Positions 7,745 through 17,152 of a stretch of 26,747 nucleotides of DNA are shown here, piece after piece. The notes beneath the pieces are model-generated. The model saw only the letters and a program-made list of their open reading frames with translations. It was not told where the DNA came from and did no database searches. This stretch comes from Beroe ovata (Eukaryota > Ctenophora > Nuda > Beroida > Beroidae). The stretch's first letter is position 1. Each line of letters opens with the position of its first letter. Where the stretch lies: the NCBI GenBank assembly GCA_946803715.1, contig CAMPET010000006.1, positions 366,190 to 392,936 of the forward strand, read 5' to 3'. The translations under genes and the position numbers were made by a program.

Positions 7745-8458
7745 TCATTTTATTAGTTTACACCGGAAAATTTTCATTTTTGCTCCTTTGATCGCGTGTT
7801 CTTTTAACCCGTGGTGGATATAGAACTTACCCATCATTCCGAGTCTCCAAATCTTCCTGCAGAAGAGCGTATCACCGGAACTAAATGTTTCCGTGCCGAC
7901 CCACTTTGCTGTTGCAGGTATTCCTCCGACCTGGCCATCATAGCTATCATAGCGGATTCTAGCATCCTGCCAGTCAGGACTGTCCATGACAAACTCCTTC
8001 GTCTCCCATTGTGAATGCCAAACCTCGCTGCACTTGAGTTTCACATCGCTCACCCACACGATCCCGGTATCTTGACACTCCAGTGATGCTATCATCCCAT
8101 AGTAGTAGGTACCATCCATACGAGCTTCACAGTGTATTGCCACGGTTGCTGGTACTGTGGATAGTTGCACTAGCTTTTCAGCATACCACGCCATTCCTCC
8201 TGGCATGTAATAATAATAATAATAATAAAATATGGTAGCTTAGACACAGTATCGAGGTAGCTAAAATATGAAAATATCTTGCTNTGCACCTGAGTTATAT
8301 ATAAATCGGAGTTTTGTCATGTGACGATAGGTATTTAACATTGACAAGCAGTAGAGTTGAATATTGTATATACTCCACCAACCAATAGTGTGACAGACTG
8401 GCCTACCTCCGGCAGAGACGAGGAGCACGAGGTTTAGTGCGTGTCCGAGTGTCCACAT
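7745..8458 (-). CDS. Orphan small secreted protein, two exons
   Basis: Exon 1 (8458-8407) starts at ATG and encodes a signal peptide, MWTLGHALNLVLLVSAG. A GTAGGC donor at 8406-8401 and an acceptor CCAG at 8203-8200 join it in phase 1 to exon 2 (8199-7745). The protein is about 169 aa. The mature part has five cysteines (HCEA, LECQ, LKCS, LFCRK, FRCK) and many Trp and Tyr, as in small extracellular domains. The C terminus is basic. I do not recognise the family. An AATAAA overlaps the last codons. The intron holds a (TAA)n run next to the acceptor and one N. The signal-peptide exon fitting in frame is the main support. Confidence 0.6.
7749..7754 (-). terminator. Poly(A) signal overlapping the secreted-protein stop region
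   Basis: AATAAA on the minus strand is formed by the codons just before the TGA stop. Confidence 0.4.
8207..8228. repeat. (TAA)n microsatellite
   Basis: A short TAA run next to the acceptor of the secreted-protein intron. On the minus strand it is T-rich and may act as the pyrimidine tract. Confidence 0.85.
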
Positions 8459-8974
8459 TTCACCGGTCACCACTCACTGAATGTTGAGTTTGGAGTCTTG
8501 TATTAATGAATGGTAGGATTAGTACGACTGAAAATCTCCAAATATAATTTAGTGAAGGCACGTTACCACAAGTGTACTAATACAAGTGAGCAATAAGATC
8601 GCTCCAGCTCCATGCTCTCATTATCAGGAACAGCGTGGATGGGGCTCACTTGAGGACAAGATTCCTGTCGCCCAGCTGATGGGTTCAAGGATCTTGACAT
8701 TACCCTAATCCGTAACAGCAATGGAGATTTTCATGCACACGATGGGGCAATTATGCTTCCCTTATATTTATGTTACACTTGTTTAATTGCTGACAATTAC
8801 GCACTGTTCAAACACAAGAGAATATATGGTTAGCATTTGCAAACCGGCTGCCGTGGAGATGGTCAAAATCTAGTCCTTGTTTAACTTTGGGTCTTTATTT
8901 ATGGGTTGATAAAATGACATTACGCATTCGATCCTGAGGGGTGCAGGCTGGGTTCATTAGCTGAAGCCTACTTC
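8459..8974. other. No supported gene
   Basis: I looked for upstream exons of the SH3 gene here and found none I trust. One acceptor-like site with an open stretch (about 8626-8706) lacks a good donor. Confidence 0.5.
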
Positions 8975-9065
8975 AGCTTACTGTGGTATAGCTTACTGTG
9001 GTATAGCTTACTGTGGTATAGCTTTCTGTGGTATAGCTTACTGTGGTATAGCTAACTCTGGTGTA
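8975..9065. repeat. 15-bp tandem repeat array
   Basis: AGCTTACTGTGGTAT repeats about five times with single-base changes, then degrades into CTGGTGTAGT copies. It ends 33 bp before the first visible SH3-gene exon. Confidence 0.9.
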
Positions 9066-9097
9066 GTCTGGTGTAGTCTAACCCTCGTGCATTTCAG

Positions 9098-11019
9098 TCT
9101 ATCTGTGGACCCGTACACTCTACCGGCTCAACAAGCCAACTTCTACTCCCCGACAAGTGAGTTACAACATGAGAATATAGAACATGAGATAATAGAACAT
9201 GAGAATATAGAACATGAAATCGCGATGAATAGGTAAATGTTTATATTCAACTAAATTATACACCTTACGATTTTCACCTTAATTTTCTCTCTCTCTCTGC
9301 TGTAGAGTCAACTCCTGTAAAGAAAAGCTCGCCACAAAGACCAAAGGTACTCACATGATAGCTTTGGATCATTAAATTATGAGACATTAATATTCCGACG
9401 TATTTTCTGACATAACATGACAGACATATAATGATTCCTAAACTGGTATTTATTGCTACAAAATCTCTTCTTCAGCCACCTAGAGCATTAGACAACATCG
9501 ACAACGCTACTGCCACTGTAACAGCAGATCCAGGTGATTGAGTGAATCGTCTTGCCAGGTTTACACCACTATTATAGCATACCACTCGAACGCCAGTGCC
9601 GTTGAGGTTAGCTTCTGACATAGTCAGTACGGAAGCATCAAATATCGCACCTATTTTTTCCATTGAAAAATGAATTCGCGGCGCGAAATCGTTATCGGGA
9701 CGTGCTAAGTGATGTGATTGTGACGAATATAGTAGCGTTAGGCATGACGCGTAGTAGCATAATCTAGTCGGGACATTTTTGACAGATCGCTTGATATACA
9801 GATTATGTTAACTTTTAAATGAACAGTTTATTAGCACGGATCAGAATATGCTTAATGTAATAGTTAATCCATTGCTCAGCGGCCCCCTTTTCTCCCTCCA
9901 TAAAAGTGGACCCTGGAATGAAAGTGGAGTGCATACACGTGTACAAGGCTGTGGATGAGGACGAGCTCTCCTTTGCTGCGGGTGATGTGGTCACTGTGGT
10001 CCAATGGGACAGCACTGATGAACAGGTGTGCTAGTGGGGGAAGGAGGGTGAAATAATGTTCCGCTACCCGATTTATCAAATCAATGATGGGATAACCGCG
10101 CACTGCGGCACCATGTGATAGTCAGCCGACGTGTTGGGCTAATTTCCACTCCAATGCAGGACGAAGGGTGGTTCATGGGAGTTCTTGACGGTACTGGAGC
10201 CAAGGGAGCGTTCCCCATCAACTACACTCGCAGATTCAATGGTGTGTGTGTGTGTGTTTGTGTGTACTGTGTGTGNNNNNNNNNNNNNNNNNNNNNNNNN
10301 NNNNNNNNNNNNNNNNNNNNNNNNNNNNNTGTGTGTGTGTGTGTGTGTGTGTGCCTGTGTGTGTGTGCCTGTGTGTGTGTGTGCCTGTTTGTGTGTGCCT
10401 GTGTGTATACTGTATACCTACTGTGTCTGCCTACGCACTTTGGCGGTTTTACTTTTTGATAATTTTCTCACTTTCAGATGCTATTGTCGAGGAGGACGAA
10501 GAAGTTTTCAGTTTGAATGGACCGTCCTCCTTGGGCTTTGAGAATATACCAGGCTCTGTTGAGGTTGAGACCGTTGCCTCCACGAATCTCGATCATGACG
10601 ACTCGCTCTCTGGTTCGCCGAAACCTGTTGAGGCGATACGCACCAGTGATATTCGAGTTGATCCTGATGCGGACATAACAGCTGATACCGGTACAGCTGA
10701 TATCGATACCGCTGATGTGGACATAACAGCTGATATCGATACCGCTGATATCGATACAGCTGATATCGATACAGCTGATATCGATGCAGCCGATACTGGT
10801 CCTGCCGATATTGATATTGGTGCAACAGACATTGGTACAGTTGACATTGATACGCCTTATGCCGATACTGCTGGTATTGGTACAGCCGATATTGATATTG
10901 CTGGTACTGGCACAACCGATAATGGTACAGCTGAACTTGGTGGATCTAATATTGATGCAGTTGATGTTGACAATGCAGCTAATGATGATGCAGCTGATAT
11001 TGACGTTAAATCTGATTAA
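9098..11019 (+). CDS. Amphiphysin/BIN-like SH3 protein, 3' part, with acidic repeat tail
   Basis: Six phase-matched exons: 9098-9156, 9306-9346, 9476-9533, 9907-10025, 10160-10241 and 10478-11019. The linker exons read DPYTLPAQQANFYSPT and TPVKKSSPQRPK. Exons 4-5 encode an SH3 domain (VECIHVYKAVDEDELSF, AGDVV, EQDEGWFMGVLDG, GAFPINYTRRF). The join QDEGW is typical of amphiphysin/BIN1 SH3 domains, which bind dynamin and synaptojanin Pro-rich motifs in endocytosis. Unlike those proteins, which end with SH3, this one continues 180 residues, the last ~125 a degenerate Ala-Asp-Ile-Asp-Thr repeat. No BAR domain is found upstream, so the 5' end is unresolved, and naming it BIN/amphiphysin rests on SH3 only. 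Intron 5 holds a TG microsatellite and an N gap. Confidence 0.75.
10242..10410. repeat. (TG)n microsatellite with assembly gap
   Basis: TG repeats with 54 Ns (10276-10329) inside an intron of the SH3 gene. The repeat begins at the donor site itself (AATG|GTGTGTG). Confidence 0.95.
10660..11010 (+). repeat. 15-bp coding repeat, Asp/Ala/Thr-rich
   Basis: GATATCGATACAGCT-type units encode ADIDT-like pentapeptides. They are nearly identical at 10700-10790 and increasingly diverged towards the stop. Confidence 0.85.
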
Positions 11020-12815
11020 GGCTACCAGTGGCAGTAGAAGGAAGATTTCTCGTCATGAAACTTTCAGCTCAATACAGCATGATCTGTTCTAATATTATAA
11101 AAGAACGATATAAGCTATGCCCTAGCTATCGTCACGTTATACGTCACATCATTCTGCACGTGAGTTGAGCGTGCGCGATAATGTTTACCAGAACGGGTGG
11201 GGTTTCTGGGAACTGTTCAAGAGACCTATCCAATGCCTTCTAGAAGGTACTGCAAGTATGAGACATCGCTTTTGCCAGCTTAGGTATTCCAGAGGAGTGT
11301 AATGCTCTGTGGGCCTTCCTCAGTCACTGTGATTGTTGAGCATCGCGTCTCGAACACTGTGATTGTTGTCTTCAGTTTCAGCCAGTCTCACCTCCAGATA
11401 GTTAGTGACGCGTAATACGATAAGCTAGGGATATTGTTATCGTTCAGTCTATGTCCATTGTCCATTCTCCCGCGGTGCATTCGTCCCCAGTCACTCTCAG
11501 TAGCCGTGGTTCTACTTCACAGCTACATGATATTGGTAACAGTACGGAATACCCAACTTCTAGGATACCCAATGTAAGTTCTCGGTACTGATATATGCAT
11601 GATCTTGCATGTCCCTCCAGCGCCTATTTCCAATCCTCTCCGGTGAGTTTGTAGTTGTGCCTCACAGAATCCATGAGAAAGTACACTTGTCAGCTTAATA
11701 TGAACAACAGTTCGGAACATGAAATGAAAGAGGCCGTCCACAATCGGGAAATTTCATGCAACTGGCAGTGTCATTGCGATTACTGTGAGTGTGAGGTACG
11801 AAATGTAACAGTAACACTCACAGCGGTTCATCATCATGTGCGGTTTTTTATTCTTCCAAGTGTTATCATGGATGAAAAGAATGGTGCAATGATATTAATA
11901 TTGATAATATATGCCTGAAACTTTTTTTCGCAATTAAAACTTCTGTAAACATGTAAATGAGATCGAGATTTTCGAATTATATTTTAAAATGGCTGAGTCA
12001 ACTCAAGCTTCTGAAAATTTAACCGATTTTGAACTTGATTTAGACTGCTACTCATTCAACTGAGTACGAACACCTTCAGATTTCATATTCCTGATCCTCA
12101 TCAGTCATGATATGGATTATGATATTGATATTGCGACAGTATTTTACGTTAATTAATTCTTGTGACAGATTTTTAATAATACTAGTATTAGATTTTGAGT
12201 TGGATTATGAGAACTTTATTCAGATTATCATATACCATTACCCATCAGTATACTTTATTTTCAATGTGGTGTCATAGTGTTGAGTGTAGTACTAGTAGTG
12301 AAACTGAGATTGTGGGAATTGAATATATGTGGGAATGGAATATATTCGATTTCACTTTCAGCTCAGCACTCAGGCTGGGTGAGAATGAAGAATATAGATA
12401 TTCCGATTTTAGGCGGCAGGTGACTCTGTTCTAATTCTCGATATCCTCCGTCACATTTATTTGTATCCCCAAATTGTTGGCAACAGCAATGAGCAATACC
12501 CATACAGCAATACTAAGGGCCTGTCCATTGTCCAATATGTTTACGGGGGCCGGGGCCTAGGCCCAAGTTTCCGGAAACAATGAAACATGGACAGCTACAG
12601 CTTCACTCTTCAGGCAATTTTAAATTTATGTTGGCTGTCGATGATAGCCCCTGTCGAGAATTTCGTTGCGCGGCGCGCGCGCCGCAAATTATTCTCAGAC
12701 GTGCAGACATGATAGATCGGGTTTTCGCTGGCGATCGCCGCTTCGCGGCTTGCAATTGCGTCAGCACTCAGCTGGGCCTAGCATGAGCATCGCCAAGCAA
12801 AATTTATGAGTTGAA
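11020..12815. other. Gene-poor intergenic region
   Basis: No conserved gene recognised. Short frames exist (for example 11655-11918 + and a 24-codon ATG frame at 11990-12064) without support. A GC-rich near-palindrome lies around 12665-12690 (TTGCGCGGCGCGCGCGCCGC), followed by ATTCTCAGACG. A related block lies at 21970-22020. Confidence 0.5.
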
Positions 12816-12818
12816 AAG

Positions 12819-12921
12819 TCGGTGATATAAAAAGTCGTAGAAAGAGCCGCGCGTGACCGACCCGAATACATCGCGCGCGCTGCGCGGCTCCTTTAACGAC
12901 TTTTCATATCAGTATCACCGA
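12819..12921. repeat. Fold-back (MITE-like) inverted repeat
   Basis: TCGGTGAT (12819-12826) pairs with ATCACCGA (12914-12921). Inside it, AAAAGTCGT pairs with ACGACTTTT, and GAGCCGCGCG pairs with the CGCGCGCTGCGCGGCTC side. The arms are imperfect but keep order and spacing. No coding capacity. Confidence 0.75.
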
Positions 12922-13393
12922 GTAAAATAAAGGACGCACGCGCAACGTGTGCACATATAGCCATTAAATGCGTTATGGCCATCAAATATTTCTATTCAAG
13001 TTTAAACTTTGGATGAAATGGTAGTGAATGCCCAGTTTTTAATATATTGTGAATTGTGATGGTTAGATACCATAACTCTTATATTTATATTTATTTTAAA
13101 TTAGCCGCGCTGACCACTGTAAAGAAAATGAATACATCAACCATCACATTTTAAAAACACAAATTTTATCTAACACTGTTCCCCACTTTTCGAACTGCCA
13201 AAGTATATGATATCATAGTCCTTCGACAAATCAAAGTGTATTTACTGTGTACTTAAAAAGCATAAAGTGATCGAAGGCATGATCGACTCAACAAAGATAT
13301 GATGATTGTCTAATCAACTTGTGTGTTTTCCTGTCAAGAGAGGTACACAAATATAGTTCATGGATTGGACGATTGAATAAGAGTCGCATAAGT
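12922..13393. other. AT-rich spacer, no gene
   Basis: No open frame of note. AGGTACACAAAT at 13341-13352 recurs at 13529-13540, on the other side of the palindrome. Confidence 0.6.
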
Positions 13394-13529
13394 TACGATG
13401 AGAGAGAGTTAGTTAATTCTCTTTTGACTCTGTTTACAAATGAAAATACGTCTTTTAATTGCAATTAAAAGACGTATTTTCATTTGTAAACAGAGTCAAA
13501 AGAGAATTAACTAACTCTCTCTCATCGTA
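13394..13529. repeat. Perfect 136-bp palindrome
   Basis: Two 68-bp arms meet without spacer at AATTG|CAATT (13461/13462). Every base of the left arm (TACGATGAGAG...) is matched in the right arm (...CTCTCATCGTA). It would form a 68-bp hairpin in RNA or a cruciform in DNA. AGGTACACAAAT occurs on both sides (13341-13352 and 13529-13540). Confidence 0.97.
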
Positions 13530-13854
13530 GGTACACAAATGTTATCAGGATTGGGCTCCCTGATCGCTATTCAATCTAGCCATATCTTATGCATATGCTA
13601 CCTCTATGTCACCGTGTAATATGTGCAGATTATCGAAATCTGCATGAAATGCACAGGTTTACAAAGCCACGAAAGATACAAATAGCCAATCTCTACTTAA
13701 TTATAATAGGGATTCTACCCCAAGCATTTCTATCCCAAAGAATTCCAATTATTGTATATCATCTTTGCTATCTATTTAATCATGTTTGATACATGAATGA
13801 TGTTCCAATAGAATAGAATTTATTCTTATATGCCCTTACTTTTATGATAGTAGA

Positions 13855-14836
13855 ATGGAAAGATCAAGGCCTGGTCTCCCTAAATGTACTCCTAATAACA
13901 TCATATCAATTGACTGTGAGATGGTTGGTTGTGGACAGAAAGGCAGGATAAGTGCTTTAGCTAGATGTAGCATTGTTGACTACTCTGGCAATGTCATATA
14001 TGATAGTTATATAAAGCCAGTCAAACCAGTAACTGACTATAGAACAAAATGGAGTGGAATAAAAAGACACCACCTAATGAATGCAACACCATTTGCTGAG
14101 GCTCGAGAGCTTATCAAGAAACATATATCTGGAAAATATATTGTTGGACATGACTTGAGGAATGATTTTCAAGCAATCAAAATTGTTACACATCCTCTTT
14201 TGGTGAAGGATACCTCAAAATGTCAGGCACTACGTCATATGGCTGGATTACCTGAAAAACAGAAACCTTCTCTTAAAAAATTAACAGGTAATGAATTGTG
14301 AACTTCCTTGATTTGCAACTTCTTGGTAGCAGGAGTATTTAAATTTAGTGTAATTCTATATGAATAGGCATATGTTTTTTGTCAGGATTGATATTAGGAG
14401 AAGTCATCCAATCTTCTTCCCATTCTTCTGTAGAAGATGCTAGAGCAGCAATGATGCTTTACAAGAAAGTTGAAGATGAATGGACTACCTATTCCTCTGG
14501 ATCATTTCAAAAATAACACAAATTTCAATATTGCTGATTTTGATGAAAACGATATTCAAAGGAATAAAAAAGGGAAAATTAATAATATGAATACAGATCG
14601 TAATAATGATAGCTAATATTTGAGATAGATACAGATTCATTGATAATGATATATATGCAATTTTACTTATAATTTCGGCAGGACTGTTGTTTGGAGAAGT
14701 GATTCAGTCATCATCACACTGTTCAGTCCAAGATGCAAGAGCAGCAATGATGCTGTACAGAAAAGCTGAAGACCAATGGGACAATCAATCTAATCCATTT
14801 ATGAATGATCGTTATTGGGAAGCAGTGAATGATTGA
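13855..14836 (+). CDS. ISG20: ISG20-type DEDDh 3'-5' exonuclease with two alternative last exons
   Basis: Exon 1 (13855-14287) carries Exo I (IDCEMVG, Asp20 and Glu22), the family motif TDYRTKWSGI and Exo II (GHDLRNDFQA, Asp104). Its GTAATG donor can join either of two duplicated terminal exons, both in phase 1. Exon 2a (14386-14516) encodes EVIQSSSHSSVEDARAAMML and ends FQK, giving about 187 aa. Exon 2b (14682-14836) encodes EVIQSSSHCSVQDARAAMML and ends AVND, giving about 195 aa. Both contain Exo III with its His and Asp, so each form should be catalytic. Without splicing the frame stops after Gly-Asn-Glu-Leu and would lack Exo III. Human ISG20 (181 aa) degrades single-stranded RNA and DNA; AEN and ISG20L2 are close relatives. 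Subcellular site is not shown by the sequence. Confidence 0.9.
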
Positions 14837-15750
14837 TGTTATCATGATTTTAGCTACAAATAGTTCAGTTTTTTAAACCAACTGGTCCTCATAACTGCAT
14901 AGGTTCATATAAGTTAGAAAACAGCATTCTTATCCTCGCTTAAATGAAAGTTTATCCTCGGTTTTATGATAGACTTCAATTGTGGTAACAGAGTCATCAT
15001 ATTCTTCCACATCATGTGAAACTACACGAATTCTCACGTTTTTTGCCTCAAAATTGAAAATATGCGATCCAATCACACCTTATAGCAGTCACCAGATGCC
15101 ACCGATTTTATACTTTGGTTATGATCGAGGATAAAATTTTGGCCGAATATAATTTTTAGGAGTCCAGGATCGCATATCCTAGATACACCGGTTTTTGCTT
15201 TTAAATTTTAAGTAAGTAGATATCTGCAAAATCGCAATCGATTACCCTATTGTAGGCAGAGTTGAGGGGTCTGGGGGCGCAGCCCTTAGAAACCACACAG
15301 TTTTTTGTATTTAGATCTTGAAGTTTCATTAAATTTCGGTCAAATTATGCATGATCATTATCATAGAAAACAGAGCAGGGTCTGGGGCGCAGCCCCCAGA
15401 AGCCACACGTTTTTAACCAGTCGTTTGACCGAGGATAAGTATAGCTTTCTACCGAGGATTGATTTTCAGATATCCCCGAAAAAATTTATCCTCGGTCTGG
15501 ACCTTATCCTCCCTATGGTAAATAAATTTAATGAAGCGGTGTCACTGGGTGGTGTCAAAAGGCGGTGTCACTGGGCGGTGTCACTGGGCTATACCTAGCT
15601 AAATATAGTTAGCAGTTGATGTAGACTACATGAGAGAGCTCTCAGAAAAGTACAGTTCTATTTATCATATACAGCCATATATACTGTGTATCTACTATGT
15701 ATTTATGATATTTATGATTGTTTTAACTTTTAACTGTTTTATCTTCCAGA
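14837..15750. other. Intergenic with an unclassified repeat-rich element
   Basis: TATCCTCG-type motifs occur in both orientations (near 14931, 14952, 15124, 15430 and 15487). A block GGTCTGGGGGCGCAGCCC with AACCACAC occurs twice (15267-15297 and 15380-15408). A GCGGTGTCACTGGG repeat follows (15536-15589). This looks like a non-coding dispersed element. The open frame at 15305-15598 runs through it and is not supported as a gene. Confidence 0.5.
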
Positions 15751-16950
15751 ATGATTGAAGTTAACATATTTCTGAATGAAGATAGATGTGGATTATGTGC
15801 TGTCCAATCATCAACAAGGCTTGCAAAGTACAAAGTTCCTGAGTTGCTGTCAAAAATTCACTTCCTCTCTCCTCACTATCTTGTTTGCTCATCACTCAAA
15901 AAGCCGCTCCTCTATGTGTGGAATATAGGGCAAGATTCATCAGTGCAGAAATATGTCCTCCCAGGAATGGCATTGAGTCTGGCATCTTCTCCTTGCGGAG
16001 TGTACCTTGCAGTAGCTGTAGATAACTATGTAAAGTTCTGGCACCTTCCTAGCGGACAACTCATCAATACAGTCAGTAATCACTATCAGAAGATTGAAGT
16101 TCTCACTTGGTCTCATGATGGTAGACTGATAATTTCAGGAGGACATGATAACAATATTAATGTTTGGGAGTTTCATAAAGTGTTGCACGAAAAATCCAAC
16201 TGTACTCCACTCTACTCTTTCACCAATCATTCCATGGCGGTCACTGATTTGTATTGTGGATATGGCTGTTATCAGAGTCGGCTTTTTACATCTAGTCTTG
16301 ATAATACCTGTAACATCTACAAACTGAGCACCGGGAAGTTGATTATTACCATAGAATTCCCTTGTCCTGTATTCAAAATCCTGGTTGACATATGTGAAAG
16401 ATATGTTTATGCAGTGAGCGTTACAACTGATGTCTACAGAGTATCACTAACAACTGAACCGGAAAAGGACATCAGCAAGTCAATGAAACCTTTTATAACT
16501 TGCCCTAACAAGATAACATCATGCTGCCTGACTGATAGCGATCAGGCTATAGTCATTGCAACTTCGGAGAATGAATTGATTAAATATTGTGCAATGACAG
16601 GGCAAGTACTTCCGAACTCATTCAAATCTAAGACGCAAGTTTTTGAGATGATGAATATAGTGCTTCCTTCGTACAAACGGAATGATAAACCTGTACCATA
16701 CCCCTTTCCGCATGCTTTGCAAAGAGCTACAACAGGTGTCATGCCAGAGTGCTCAATGATGCTGGAAGTGACTCCTCGTCCGCTCCTATATTCGTCAAAC
16801 ACTGATTTCTATGATCTTGTTGAGGAGGCTATGACAGAGGAGGAGCAAGGTTCAGAAACAGTATCAGATTTGAAACAAAGGGTCGGAGAATTGAGTGCTT
16901 TGTCGGATAAGTTAGTAGCATTTGCAACAGACAACTTGATTGGATCATAG
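15751..16950 (+). CDS. WDR18: WDR18 homologue, WD40 protein of the PELP1/Rix1 60S maturation complex
   Basis: This is a 399-aa single coding exon (human WDR18 is 432 aa). It follows the WDR18 pattern: a near N-terminal SPHYLVCSS and PLLYVWNIGQ, a blade LASSPCGVYLAVAV with KFWHLPSGQL, the motif SNHYQKIEVLTWSHDG with IISGGHDNNINVWEF, then HSMAVTDLYCGYGC and LFTSSLDNTCNIYKLSTGKL. Later blades are weak, as in the family. The C terminus (from about 345) is a charged helix ending KLVAFATDNLIGS. WDR18 (yeast Ipi3) acts in the nucleolus and nucleoplasm with PELP1 and TEX10 in ITS2 processing and release of pre-60S particles. An acceptor (ATCTTCCAG) ends two bases before the ATG, so an upstream, probably non-coding, exon is likely. 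Confidence 0.85.
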   Translation: MIEVNIFLNEDRCGLCAVQSSTRLAKYKVPELLSKIHFLSPHYLVCSSLKKPLLYVWNIGQDSSVQKYVLPGMALSLASSPCGVYLAVAVDNYVKFWHLPSGQLINTVSNHYQKIEVLTWSHDGRLIISGGHDNNINVWEFHKVLHEKSNCTPLYSFTNHSMAVTDLYCGYGCYQSRLFTSSLDNTCNIYKLSTGKLIITIEFPCPVFKILVDICERYVYAVSVTTDVYRVSLTTEPEKDISKSMKPFITCPNKITSCCLTDSDQAIVIATSENELIKYCAMTGQVLPNSFKSKTQVFEMMNIVLPSYKRNDKPVPYPFPHALQRATTGVMPECSMMLEVTPRPLLYSSNTDFYDLVEEAMTEEEQGSETVSDLKQRVGELSALSDKLVAFATDNLIGS

Positions 16951-17114
16951 GCTAATTACTCACTCATTATGCGAATATTATTTTATTATTTTGATTCAGT
17001 TTTTACTGTTTTTACGTTGAGATCAAATTCTTTCTAATAGTTGGGATCGGACTCATGTTTAATGCTTAGGTACCTACCGCTGGGCGCTGAGTACCTAGAA
17101 GTCGATTCTTCAAT

Positions 17115-17120
17115 AATAAA
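17115..17120 (+). terminator. Possible WDR18 poly(A) signal
   Basis: AATAAA lies 165 bp after the WDR18 stop and only 33 bp before the next start codon. Transcripts of the two genes may nearly abut or overlap. Confidence 0.4.
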
Positions 17121-17152
17121 CTACCTTCTTCTGTTGCAGCCCTTTTTAGTCC

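Noticed and set aside
8626-8706. Possible upstream exon of the SH3 gene
   Set aside because: An acceptor-like site is followed by an open stretch, but there is no acceptable donor and no BAR-like content.
10508-10915. Minus-strand Tyr/Gln-rich frame
   Set aside because: It is the antisense reading of the 15-bp coding repeat in the SH3 gene tail.
11655-11918. 87-codon Cys/His-containing frame
   Set aside because: No zinc-finger spacing, no splice context and no recognisable family, in an AT-rich gene-poor region.
11990-12064. 24-codon frame MAESTQASENLTDFELDLD...
   Set aside because: It has a good start context and protein-like composition and might be a first exon, but no convincing donor or downstream exon was found.
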